Source of the DNA: Armillaria gallica
Taxonomy: Eukaryota > Basidiomycota > Agaricomycetes > Agaricales > Physalacriaceae
Length of the DNA stretch: 64,000 nucleotides
Assembly (NCBI GenBank): GCA_037576215.1
Contig: JBANDB010000005.1
Coordinates: 5,766,001 to 5,830,000, forward strand
Direction of reading: 5' to 3'
Below, one piece after another: positions 22,894-33,900 of this stretch. The position numbers and the translations under genes were made by a program. Numbering within the stretch: the stretch's first letter is position 1; each line of letters opens with the position of its first letter. The notes beneath the pieces are model-generated. The model saw nothing but the letters and a program-made list of their open reading frames with translations, did not search any database and was not told where the DNA came from.

Positions 22894-24646
22894 TTGGAGC
22901 ATGGCGCGGCGTTGTTGAAATTTAATAAAGCAAAAGCTCAAAGTGTAATTCTCACGGTCCCGTCAGTGCTCACGTGTTCGTATGGCGGGCCATTCGGCCC
23001 GCAGGTCTACACCATCACCACCAAAATTTTTCTTGGACTCTTTATTTTCAATACTAAGTGGATGCAGAGGATTCTGATTTCTTCGCCCAAGATTGCTACC
23101 ACCCGGCCACAACTAGCGAGATTCATAACCTCTTCTCAGCAAGCGCTAGCTACTGGCTCTGTCATCCCCAAACTTGAAGAGGAGCCTGAGGCGACGTCCT
23201 TGCACCCAGCTCTCTTGCATGGGCCCTCGAGGAAGAGAATAGGATCAGATATATACCTGGTGGCTATCATACCACCCAGGTAGGCGATAACTATGCGGGC
23301 GGACGGTACACCATAACTGGCAAACCAGGATGGAGGGAATACTCAACTATCTGGCTCGCGCGCGACGAGCAAGCAAACATGTGCGAACACTGTATGTGAG
23401 CTTACGAGTAATGCCATGCGCAGTGATGTGGCCCTCAAGGTCATGACTAGTACTGTCTTAACAATGACATCGCGTCATTTCTGTGCTGATACCTACTTAG
23501 CTGAGGCAACATAAGCGCTAGAACACCGCGAACTCGAGTTTATTCAGCACTTGCAATGCCAAAATCCTGGCCACGCTGGATGTCCCCACGTCGTCCATCT
23601 TACCGACTCGTTCTACATCGACGGGCCTCACGGAAGACACATGTCACGGTCGTGACTGATGGCGCTATGCAATCTCTTCTCTCTCTCGCCGAACAGTCAT
23701 CTGCTGAGTACAGAATACCAGAACACGGTGCAAAACGCGTCATACGGGATGTCCTCTCTGTGCTGGACTATGTTCACACCGATTGCAACATCATACATAT
23801 GGGTGGGCCCTGTGTTCTTCATTCTCATGGCCTTTCCAACATTTGCGTAGACGTCAAAATCACCAACGTCGTGATGACAGCCCCGCAGGAGGAAATGCCC
23901 CAAGAGGGTTGGGGTGCTTTAATCCCTGCCCAGCTGTACACGTTTCCAGCATACGCAGATAATGACACACCTGTCACAGTAACAAAAAGTATTCAGATTG
24001 TATTTCATTTGGCTTCAAGCTGATAGACTTGGTGTTGGTTAGTGGATTAGTTGTCCTGCCATTTTTTGACCACGCTAACATATATTCGGAAGCTTGTTAC
24101 GCAGACAAAACCGACGAACACTTTACCCAGGAGGTTTTTCTCGTCGGCATACGTCCCCCAGAGGTGGCTCTACGTGCTGGCTGGGGTAAGCCGGCGGTTG
24201 ATATATGGAGCGCCGCTGGCATAGTAGGGTCGTCCTTTTGTTATCCCATTTAAAAAGCTCATGCCTTCTAGTTGTATGGCATGCTTGTCGGGAAGCCTCT
24301 GTTTCCCATTCGGTGTGATCCCCTATTTCTCCCTGCCTACCAGTGCAGGCCCTCGGTGAATTCCCAGCGAGCCTTCGGAATCGCAGCCGAATAAGCAAGG
24401 CGTGGTTTAATGAGGACGGTGGGTCGAATTTCCGTATTGCGTCTAGTCATGCTCATCTTTTTGTACAGGATCCCTTCGACACAAAGATGTATTCCCCAAG
24501 AAATCTTTGGAAGCATTGGTGGAGGAGCAGAGCGGTGGTGCTCTGACGTTGTCGCCAGATTGTCTGCATTTTATGCGTAGGATCATTTAACTCTTGAGCC
24601 GGACAAACGTGCGACTATTGAGGAGCTGTTGATCCTCGACGGCTGA
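22894..24646 (+). pseudogene. SRPK-like protein kinase, frameshifted
   Basis: Kinase subdomains typical of the fungal SR-protein-kinase-like group appear in order but in changing frames: PGGYHTTQVGDNYAGGRYTI then GKPGWREYSTIWLARDEQ (Gly loop with its second Gly replaced by Arg), DVALKVMT (VAIK Lys), HRELEFIQHLQ, CPHVVHLTDSFYIDGPHGRH, EYRIPEHGAKRVIRDVLSVL, NIIHM-DVKITNVV joined across an apparent intron (HxDxKxxN catalytic loop), HFTQEV, RPPEVALRAGWGKPA then DIWS, and LTLEPDKRATIEELL. Frame breaks fall just before PGGYH, between GPHGRHM and the following VTDG segment, and between FMRR and LTLEP. These are not explained by GT-AG introns. The active-site elements are mostly retained, which suggests fairly recent inactivation. 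Confidence 0.7.
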
Positions 24647-25915
24647 ATTGAATATTTGCTGTGCGTGCTACACCCTTCTCCTCAGGAAGCAATGTTCAGT
24701 TCGGGCGCGTAATACATATGTAGTAGTATGAAGTCCACTGACGACTAATCAAAACCACTTCGAAACGTGCGCGACATCGCTGCTCGTGCAAGAACTGATG
24801 TGAGACACGGTCGAAATAGCGCCAAAAGTTAGGAACAGCCCGATGAGTTCAACGACAATGATGGTATCGCAAGGTAGACGTGGTAACTGTCAATCAAGCG
24901 AATGAATGGATTTGAATGATACGGCAAATATTATCAACTCTGATTCAAATCTAAACAGGACATTCAACTCGTTCCACAGACTGCTGCTGTATGAGACTGT
25001 TTCTCGTTCGGTCCTGATTCCACCCCATCACCACGTAGTCTCGCATTGTTCAACTATGTCTCTGTTAGCCTCAGTCTATACGAAACTTCCGGTGTACTCC
25101 AACAGTCACCAAGACCAGATGGAATCCATGACCTGCTCCAATCTGCTGGCCCGGGAAACCCCTACAGCCCACGCTGCAACAGCCAGTGGACGAACACCCG
25201 ACAGCACTGTTGTTGAAATGCAGCAAGTTCGCGTTGACAAACGACACCAAGCAGCAGTTCAAGGACTGATAGACTCCGCCTGGAGAGAGGCCAGCATGCG
25301 ACTCTCACCCAGTACGCCTATTTTGATATACCAACTGGTATCTGTCTGGATAGTAACTGTGCAGGTGAACTTTCTAAGACGAAAGCGCTAGTGGACCAAG
25401 ACGCAGAGCGATGCCAAGCGCGACCGATATTCACCAGAACTCAGTCCAGGAAGGTGAGTAGATTTATCTCCTTGAAGCAACATTTCTCTCATCTCGCCTA
25501 GGCACGGAAATAGAGAAAAGATGAAACAAGTAGTGCTTTGGTAGACCCCGCAAAGTATTTGTCTGAGGCTAGGTCGCATTTTTTTGTACCTTACTCCCCA
25601 TCCCGAAGCCTTGTTGCATTGTCCCGCTCTCGATCGCCGACTCAAGCCAACCCTACCGATTTTCCGTTGCTGGTGCCGAAATCCAACCACATGGATCCGA
25701 CAAAATATGCACAGCCGCCTACCCAAAGTCTCAGGCCGATCATGCTAGTCAACCAAAAATCAAAAATCACTATATCGTACTAAGAAGTCGTATAGGGACG
25801 CGAAGCACAGACACCCGCAACTACGCGTTCTCAGGTTACTTGAATGACGCGACGCAATTCACATTTATAATGAATGATTCGGGTATGATTCGAATCTTGA
25901 CTGCAGGGCATAAAT
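24647..25915. other. Gene-poor stretch with one doubtful plus-strand ORF
   Basis: The plus-strand open frame 24906-25391 (161 codons, or 110 from the Met of MSLLASVYTK) is rich in Ser, Thr and Ala with a short amphipathic region QAAVQGLIDSAWREASMRL and a hydrophobic tail. It matches no family known to me, and similarity of the following frame suggests a spliced extension to about 25440. Coding status is uncertain. The rest shows nothing. Confidence 0.25.
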
Positions 25916-28689
25916 TTACAGCTTGGATCTTGCTTCACCTACTTTGCCACCATCCTTCGATCTCCGTACCCACTCTTCCCTCGCCATTACCCGTAACTGG
26001 GCCTTGATAATCTTGCCAGAGGGTGTATGATCTGCTCGGTTTTTAGATTGAGTACTGTTGAATATGTAGAAACTCACCAAACTCCCCATCCTTCAAAACA
26101 ATCATTACCGGGACGGCGAACTTCGGTAATCTACTTGTATGCTAAGAAGCGGCGAATCAAACTTGGAGGATACCACTCACAGCTTCCTCGCGGTGGCTAA
26201 AAGTTTCTTCTCGTTAATACTCCCTCTATATCCCGGCTTGAGGGTGACCAATGCGGTCACCAGCTCTCCCAATCGTTTATCAGGTACGCCTACCGCAGCG
26301 GCTTCTAGAACGCCTGGTTCGGTGTACAAGGCGTTCTCCACGGAAACAGAGTCCTGCGCATCGTTAGCTCGTTACTCTGAGATATAATAAGTTACTCACG
26401 ACGTTCTCTCCACCGCGAATGATGATATCTTTAATCCGATCTTTGATGTATACATACCCTTCTTCGTCGACGCAGCCAAGATCTCCAGTCATTACCCATC
26501 CATCTTTGGTCAGAACCTGTATCGATGAGCCCTAAAGCACATGCAAGTAAGCTATCCTTTGCATACCTTGTCAGTAGCCGCTGTGGAAACCTGTCGTAAG
26601 CTCACCAATCCAAGGGCAGAGAACGTGCAGGAACAAACCTTGGTCTCCGTAGTATCCAGACATCATATTTGGTCCACGAAGCCATATCTCACCCACCACA
26701 CCTGTGGCAGCCTTGATATTATCCTTCATTATCAAAATCTCGTTGACAGGCGTCACGAAACCACTGGACTCATACTTAACCTGATGTAAGCTCCCAAAAC
26801 ACGGTGAACTGACCAGCTACCCGGTTTGGCCGTATAATCCGGTCCATCTAGTAGAACAAGTTAGGTTTCTGGAAAGATGATGTGAGAAGGGGATTCCTCA
26901 CAAAAACCTACTGATGTCGCATTAGTTTCAGTAAGACCATAGGCTTGTCCGCTATATAAAATATCAATCATTATTGAGTATAGGGACGGGGGAGTAAGAA
27001 CGCACATTGATGCACGTGGAAAGGCTTCTTTCGACTTGCGAAGGAGAGACGGTGCGACCGGGGCCCCTCCGAATGTGATCATTTCTATAGGAAAACCAGA
27101 CAATGGGCTATCAGCCAGGTCAGTTATAGTCGATGGAACGCTGTGTAATAGTCAGCTGGAACTGCGAGACAGAGACATTGTGGTACCCGGCCAAAGAGAC
27201 TACATCCTCTTCCTTACACAATCTGCGATCGAGTCGTTTAATACGCTTCCACCTCAAAATACAGAGGATTTACCTTATGGCTGCGGAAACCAATTTTAAA
27301 AAGACAGCCAAAACAGCGATGAAACTAGCAATCACCTTCTCCTACGTTCCATTTTCGCATTAAGATAACCTTCACTCCATAAAAGGCGCCGGAAAGCTGA
27401 GGATAGATCAACTGCTGTTCACTCGGATGGTGAACTCTGCCTTACAGTCGCGCTGGTTCCAGTGATATGGAACAACGGTGTTGGAAGTAGGACACCAACC
27501 TGCGTGCCTGACACGGGCGAAGAAGGGACTGGCACACCTCGTCGAATATAGTCTCTTCCGATGGCAGAGGCTGTCTGAAAAAAACGCGTATGAGAACAAG
27601 TAAACCGCACAGAAGATACACCAAACATTAAACAGGCCTGTCAGAAATGCGCGCTGTGTACTCAAAACACCCTCTATAATGCGTAAATGAATCGATTGAC
27701 CTTGGACATATAATTTAAGAAGCCTACTTGGTAGACCAGTGGTTCCCGACGTGAAGATAATTGTCGCGTTATCCTCCGGTACAATGTGAGGATCTTCACG
27801 TAGTATGTCTCCTGGATCTTTGAGGTAGTTTGGGAATACTTTGCTCCAAACATCCATGCCCTCCCAGTGGCCTTTGCCCTCGTGATCCTCAAGGACGAGA
27901 TACCCAGACGCGCCTGACTCGCGCTTAAGATCAGCCGCTATTGGCTCAATCAGCTCAACCCGCTCGGGGTCAAGAATGATCAAAGAGCATTTTGTAAGCC
28001 TGATACAATGCCTGAGGGGTTTCGATGGAAGCCACCTATTAGGTGGATCAGGATGCGAAGCACCAGAACCGAAAGCTGATCTTACGCATTCACGAGAGCA
28101 GTCACAGCGCCCAGAAGGTCTGGATTACGGGATTCAGTATCTCATTTTCGTCGAGGCATAATCAGGAAACGTACGGCAAGCCCAAAACACAATGTAGTAA
28201 CTGGGGAAGTTTCGAGAGCAGATAACGACGCGATCACCTGTATTAAAGGTGAATGAACTGGCGGTACCGAATAGCGACTGGGCCTCCTTACCCTTCTTAA
28301 CACCGTAAACATCTCTAAAGATGGCCGCGCATTTCACAGCCATCTGTAGCATCTCCTGGAAGGTGTAACGCTCTTTCTCGTAAATCACACATGTTTTGTG
28401 GGCGTGCTCCTTGGACGAAAGCAAGAAGAATGTCCGCACGGAGGGCCAGAGATTCTTCCAGACTTTCAATTCTCTCCCATTGACAACCTGCATCGCATTC
28501 AAACCATGCGCAGATGCACTGAAATGCTGGAGGCTCACCCGAGTTTCAATTTCGAACGGACTTCCTGGCGCTGTAAGTATTTTATCGGCTAGGAAATATG
28601 GCATTCATTTCAGCATGCAGACACCCTAGCAAGGTGGGCGTACCTTCCTCTACAGAGCAGCGGGGGGTCCAGAGCATTGCGTCCGTCAT
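25916..28689 (-). CDS. AMP3: AMP-binding acyl-CoA-synthetase-like protein
   Basis: Start [16 protein letters not shown] (28689), followed after the first intron by [18 protein letters not shown], the usual N-terminus of this basidiomycete family. End [20 protein letters not shown] (25916). All core motifs are present: [10 protein letters not shown] (A3, near 27740), PLFHITG (A4-like, near 27465), [13 protein letters not shown] (A5, near 26930), [37 protein letters not shown] with [10 protein letters not shown] (A7/A8) and PSGKIIK (A10 Lys, near 26012). It is expected to adenylate a fatty or aromatic carboxylic acid and form its CoA thioester; the substrate cannot be told from sequence. No peroxisomal SKL at the extreme terminus is certain: the protein does end SKL, which fits a PTS1 signal. 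AMP4 and AMP5 end the same way; AMP1 and AMP2 do not. Near-identical inverted copy: AMP5. Confidence 0.88.
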
Positions 28690-28770
28690 GGATGCAAGAC
28701 GAGACCGGCTATCGAGAAGCCGAATCGACGGATCAGCAGACCAACCTTCTTTTGTGGTCCGAGTCTGTAT

Positions 28771-28785
28771 TAATATAATTATTGG
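28771..28785 (-). promoter_or_regulatory. Conserved CCAAT/AT-rich promoter block of AMP3
   Basis: Read on the minus strand this is CCAATAATTATATTA, 82-96 nt upstream of the AMP3 start. The same 15 nt lie upstream of AMP5 at 56559-56573. It combines a CCAAT box with a TATA-like stretch. Confidence 0.45.
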
Positions 28786-28898
28786 ACTGCTTAGCACCGT
28801 TGGGATTACTGGTTCGATGGCGACGGGTCATCAACGGGCCTCGTAAACTACCTGAAGCACTGCTTTCTCGTCATCCCGCTCTGCTTTGCGGACATACT

Positions 28899-29113
28899 GT
28901 TGAGGATTATGGTTTCACAGCCACTAGGCTGACAGCGTAGCCGTCTTTGTTTTACATTATTTTGATTTTCGTATCGATCACTACCGTTTCTTGGCTTCGT
29001 ACCACCACCACCTACGTATTTGTCCACGAATATACGTTCGTTCGAGCCATACCCCGTCACGTCCTTTGTGCCTGCCGACGTCTATTCCCAACACATACTG
29101 ATGGAGATTATGG
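28899..29113. repeat. Approx. 194-nt insertion flanked by 21-nt near-direct repeats
   Basis: ACATACTGTTGAGGATTATG (from 28899) and ACATACTGATGGAGATTATG (from 29093) flank extra sequence. The partner arm near 56420-56460 has a single ACATACTG block at this point (as reverse complement) and nothing in between. Confidence 0.5.
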
Positions 29114-29151
29114 GGAGCAACGGGCATGTCATCGCGTACTACTGTACAGTA

Positions 29152-29700
29152 CTGTATAATTTCGATCGGTTCGTAGGTCACAGGTCACAGACCCCCTTGA
29201 CGGCGACGGATTTTGGTACTGGTCACAGGTCACAAGCACCGTTGACGAAACCATTTTTGTACTCAAAAAATGCATGAAAAATGCGGATAGATATAACCCT
29301 CTTATTTATGTCTTTTAAATACACATGAAGTACACTGTATTAAAGGTGTTACAAGCTTCCAAGATGCCGGGGCCTGGCGATCCCAAGTAGGTACCTGGTA
29401 TTGACCTGGTAATCACATCAATCAGTATCTGATGTCTTATCATACTGCCAGAACCATGATGTATACAGCCGCAACCAACTTATAACTGCTACGAAGCCAG
29501 TGTTTGCACAGGAATTGTATATTTAGTGTACTACATATTTAATTAGGACATTCAGTGCTCATGCCGCTCAGAAAATGGATTTCAATAGTTTGACGAAATT
29601 TTCTGGTTGGTCACAGCAATATCTAGGTGACGACGAAACCAAAATTTCGTCAACGCGGTCACAGGTCACACGGCCTGACGAACCGATCGAAATTATACAG
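29152..29700. mobile_element. Non-autonomous TIR element (MITE), about 549 nt
   Basis: Perfect 23-bp terminal inverted repeats at 29152-29174 and 29678-29700; the left one begins CTGTATAATTTCGATCGG. Subterminal GGTCACAGGTCACA motifs occur near 29175, 29220 and 29658, and TGACGAAA motifs repeat internally. The flanks share TA (or GTAC, depending on where the end is drawn), compatible with a Tc1/mariner-like TA target. The homologous site in the partner arm (near 56396-56412) lacks the element. It encodes no protein. Confidence 0.8.
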
Positions 29701-29820
29701 TACACTGTACACCGGGCTCCATTGACTTTTCGATAGTCCAGGTACAAGTTACTGAATTTCCAATTTTATGATCATGCGACGCGAGGTCACGTGTGATGCT
29801 GATTCCCCACCAGCAAGTCC

Positions 29821-30362
29821 GACGCGCCCAAGACGCGCCCAACTGCGCGTTAATTTAATAATCAGACGCGCTCACACTTCGGGCTCACGTCGATCTTGTG
29901 CTTTGATCCAGTCCGTATGTCCCAGAATTCAGTTACTTGTCCAGGCCTTGACATTCATTGCCATGTCAGACGTGGACGTTTCCGAAACCAAAGAAAATTG
30001 CTCTTTGACACCGCTTGTAATTTTCCTTGAACCTGGATTTGTCTCCACTTAGTCTCCGTATTGTTCGAGTTCACAATCCCCATGCATCGAAGTGAGAATT
30101 TGAAGTTCAGTGCTGATTACACGGGCGAGGACTTGTGCTTTCCGGGACGATCATCGCGCTAGGAGCAGCAAACTCTAATATTGTAAATGCATACGAGCGT
30201 CGAGGGGGAAGATATCTCGAGACGGTAGCTATAGTTGATGGCCCACTGTGATATATAGTTCCCGGCATAGGGTCCAGTCTCGTTGAGCGGCAATCAAGGA
30301 ACAATCTGATGCGGCGGCAAAAGCGAGTCCGTTTCATCTGTGGCGAATCTCAAAATCCTCGA
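29821..30362. other. Intergenic, nothing recognised
   Basis: Short ACGCGCCC repeats at 29821-29850 and no convincing open frame. It lies between the inverted-repeat edge and the end of the DUF6534 gene. Confidence 0.35.
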
Positions 30363-32723
30363 TCAGAAAAACGTCGTAGCCTCCCTGCCGGCTCCCCAAT
30401 GGCGCATAACAAAAAGATGGTATGTACAGTACTGTAGGGTAGAAAGTATACATGTGTTTCGTGCGTGGTATTTGAGAGGCTCGGTCAAGGTGGGATACAA
30501 TAGGGACATGAGATATGGATCACTTGGCATCGAAACTCGCAGTGCTAGCAGCCTCATCATGATGGCGACGATTCTTTGGGAGGAAACCTTAAGCCCCTCT
30601 TCAGTAGCAAAAAATTGAAACTCACTAACACCAAGTTCATAATCCGCCAATACTTCGATCTCAGTTTCTCGCTTAATTACAATGTGTTGTGGTTTCTGAA
30701 ATGAGGGAGTGAGAAATAAGTGTAACATATACCGCGTAGTGCTTACCGAGCTATTTCCAGAAGTGAGGCCAGGAAGAGTCCGCCGTTCCACAGATGTTGC
30801 GTCCATGCTCACGGCCGCCATGAAAGATTCACCATCCTGCTGCCCTCGTATTTTGAAACGCGCATTTAGGCTGAAAAGCACTGTCAGCTACTTTACCAGT
30901 GAGATTAGTAAAAATGACAGACGTTGCCAAAAAAGAGTTCGTGTACACTTCAAACTCGTTAGCAGCGAGAGAGAACATAGTAGCAAGGGACGTACGGCGG
31001 CCCAAAATAATATAGAATGTTATATACAGGAAGGTGTCTGGGCACACCAAGACCTATCGATGAAAAATTAGTTATTGAACTTGAAGCTAGAGAATAAGTG
31101 CATACCAATATGAGTGACGTTATCGCGCATATGCTACTCATAATTGAGCGGCCGTATAACAAGTCCAATTGATTGAACGACATACCTGGTAAGTAGGCCA
31201 CTGTTGAGAGAAAAAAGAATAAGTTGGTTCATCATTGCGTCGGTTCTGAAGCGTTACTAAGTAAGATAGAAGTTATACACTCGAAGCGTCGCACCTTCTG
31301 AATCCGGACTTCGATCGCTGAAGTAAATAGATAAGTGATATGGTGATACACATATCACCTGCTGCCCCGACAGCATTCATAGATCGTGAAAGGTCCTGTT
31401 CGCTTCTATTCAGTTGGTTCAGACGATTCGGGTAATACCACACGGACTGTAAGTTTAGACGGAATTTCTGCCACGAGCTTGACGGACCACCTGTGAAGCG
31501 CTTCAACTACAGGTCATGTTGCGAACGTATTGCACTCACCCTCGAACGAAGTATGCTATGTAGGCAAGGAGTGTGAGACGAAGCCTAAGGGTATCAAAAA
31601 ACTCTGACCGATAGTAACTCCGAATTCTCCCAAAACAAGTGACCCCTAGCGAAATACTAGTTAGTCGGATGCTGGTCAACGACGAGTTCGAAGCACGTAC
31701 GAGGAATAACGTTATGGGTATATTCTTGCGACTCACTATCGATGTAATCAGGATTGTAAGCGTCAAGAGGAGAGGAAAGGCTTCACAAATATATACTCGA
31801 TACGTGAAAAATCTAGAAAGAAAACTCAGAAACAGTAAATGCGGGAAAAGAATGAACACATACGATTGTACTAGTAGCGCGATGAAGCCCTGTAGACATG
31901 TTGATATGAGAATGTGGGGGAAGTTTGTAAATTTACATACCGAGGGGGCAACTTGAGCCTGTAATAGAGTATAAATCGATTGCCATGCTAGACATAAGTA
32001 TACGAGATCATACCAATAAACTCCTGCGATGTCAAAATCAGTACGATAATAACCAAGTTCAGAACTGAGTGTGCTCACCACTCAACAACCCCCAGGTTGG
32101 CCGGGTCATAATAATGAACGACTAGGTACTCATATAGAGTATGTGTAACAAACACTTGCTGCACGGTGTCGAGGAGACTGGAAATGCGATTAGAAATGGC
32201 GAATATTCCACAAAGAAGTCATCCATACAAGACTATCACGACCTGCAAAGCATGAGTTCTTCTTGCAACGCGTCCGATCACAAACCTGGCGCTCACCATG
32301 ACTTTCAGCCTCGGATCATCCGTCTTCCTGTACATCTGCGTGGGGATTGGTAGAGGTGCTGGCTGAGAAGCACGTATACGCACACTGAAGTACTAAGAAT
32401 GGGACCACCCCCGTGAGAAAATGCGGGGAAAATTCGAGCAAACCTCATACCTCGTATGTCTGCATGCAAGATACACCCCATAGCCTAGAAATTGCAATGA
32501 GCAAACGAAAGGCTGCTCGAATAGTGGATACATACACTCCAGCCAAGCTTCGTCACCATCCAACAAATCAGCATATACTTCCGAAAAGAAGTGCGTATGA
32601 AGCTCACATGGTGCCAATCATCAATGCGCCCATCTATACATCATCGTTAGCAAGAGGTAGACGTCTGACACGCGAATCCCTGACCGTGGTGTGTAGAGCA
32701 GGAACCTCTACTGGGGAGCTCAT
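30363..32723 (-). CDS. DUF6534-type multi-pass membrane protein A
   Basis: Multi-exon gene on the minus strand. Probable start MSSPVEVPALHTT (32723), then MGALMIGTM, GVSCMQTYE, HILISTCLQGFIALLVQS followed by FFTYRVYI after an intron, VGAAGDMCITISLIYLLQRSKSGFRR, TDAMMNQLILFSLNSGLLT, and the C-terminal LNARFKIRG segment. The order of helices and the GFRRTDxxxNxLI...SGL and LNSRxRIRG blocks match the Agaricomycete DUF6534 family of seven-helix membrane proteins of unknown function. The C-terminus is uncertain: an open frame continues to 30363 beyond an EVLADYELG segment, but a splice near 30615 is possible. Some exon joins at the N-terminus are not clean, so slight decay cannot be excluded. A paralogue lies at 44412-45778; the two flank the P450 and AMP4. 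Confidence 0.55.
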
Positions 32724-33842
32724 CGCTGGACTGTAGGCGAGAGGTGAAAGAGCTTGGGAGGCAAAAGGCGATGCGCCACCGCCAGGACCGGTATTTCATT
32801 GTTCGTATTACATGACTTTATTCCTCGGGCACGCGTCAGGAAGCTTCGACCGTGGAAAGTTTCGAAAGCGTTTCGCTTGGAAATTACGAGCAATCATAAC
32901 GAAACGAGGCGATTCTTGACAGGATCCAGCGGTATTCGCATTGATCTGTGTTTGCGCTCGTATTGGGTCGGAATCAGTATAATACTGGGGTATAATTTTA
33001 ATCCCGTGCCCTTTGCCTGTGCCGCCGAGATGCGTTAGCCCCGAATCTCAGTCACCCTGCACTGCGGGCGAGGAGGTGGCGTGGCATCCATATGGATGGG
33101 GGAGGACCTTGAACGGGTGCTCATTTAACCCGTCAAATGATTCTAGGAGAAATCAGCAAATCTGCTAGCTTTTTTGCTGGAAAGCAACATACAAAAGATG
33201 ACAAAGGTACCCAACAACACGGACCCGTCCAGGGCCAAACTGTCACTGTCGGCAAATGGCGAGATAATGATGTCACCATCCTTATGCGGAGATCGGGTGG
33301 CTCGGGCCGGCTACCGTGGTGTTGGTGTTGGTGTCGGTGGCCTGGACCTGGCCCTGGTTCCGTTCAACGCACCACTGCTTTCAAAGTTCAAACAGTTCAG
33401 CTTCGACATAGTGCCAGTGATTTGTTGGCACGCCACCCCCTTGCAGAGGAACCCGGTAAGCTTACACGTGCGCAGAAGGCACGGTTGCCATGGTCTAACA
33501 GTGATCCTCCGTCGTTTTGGGACACGAAGAGTATCTTCGTGCGCATCCAACATAGTGGTCAGGAACCGCTTCATTCCACGCTTCATTTTAATGACCGATT
33601 GATTCTAGATGACTGGATTGCCGACTTCTGTTATCGCCGGCTTACCTCCAAACCGACCTGGCGGGCGAATTTTCTGATCTCCTAATCTAACCTAGTATCG
33701 AGGAAAAACGTCTAACGAGACCCTTTCAAGGGAGAAACCATGAGTACGTCTTGCTATCCGGGGACGAAAATTCTATCAGACGGAATTCACTATTTTTCAA
33801 TTTGATACCGGACTAGAGGTCTCTCGGTCGATAAAGGAGACT
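32724..33842. other. Intergenic upstream of P450, with overlapping doubtful ORFs
   Basis: Two overlapping plus-strand open frames, 33137-33685 (182 codons, with a Trp/Cys/Gly/Pro low-complexity run) and 33174-33602 (142 codons), and a minus-strand frame over the same DNA arise from a simple GGTGTTGGTGTTGGTGTCGG tract near 33320. I recognise no family and cannot choose a frame. Confidence 0.25.
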
Positions 33843-33850
33843 TTATAAAA
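33843..33850 (+). promoter_or_regulatory. TATA box of the P450 gene
   Basis: TTATAAAA located 51-58 nt before the P450 start codon at 33901. Confidence 0.55.
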
Positions 33851-33900
33851 CTTTAAGACGTTGGCATCCAGCTTCGGTACCTCTTAGCTGTCCTAACGAA

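Larger units (their letters stand above)
25916..29820. repeat. Inverted duplication arm containing AMP3 (partner 56310-59440)
   Basis: The AMP3 gene, its upstream region and sequence to the CCCCACCAGC block near 29805 align with the reverse complement of 56310-59440. Two segments are present here but absent from the partner: about 194 nt at 28899-29113 and the TIR element at 29152-29700. Similarity fades just after the stop codons at the gene-3' end. Confidence 0.8.

Noticed and set aside
33137..33685. 182-codon gene upstream of the P450
   Set aside because: Three frames are open over the same simple-sequence tract and none has a recognisable domain, so it is not annotated as a gene.
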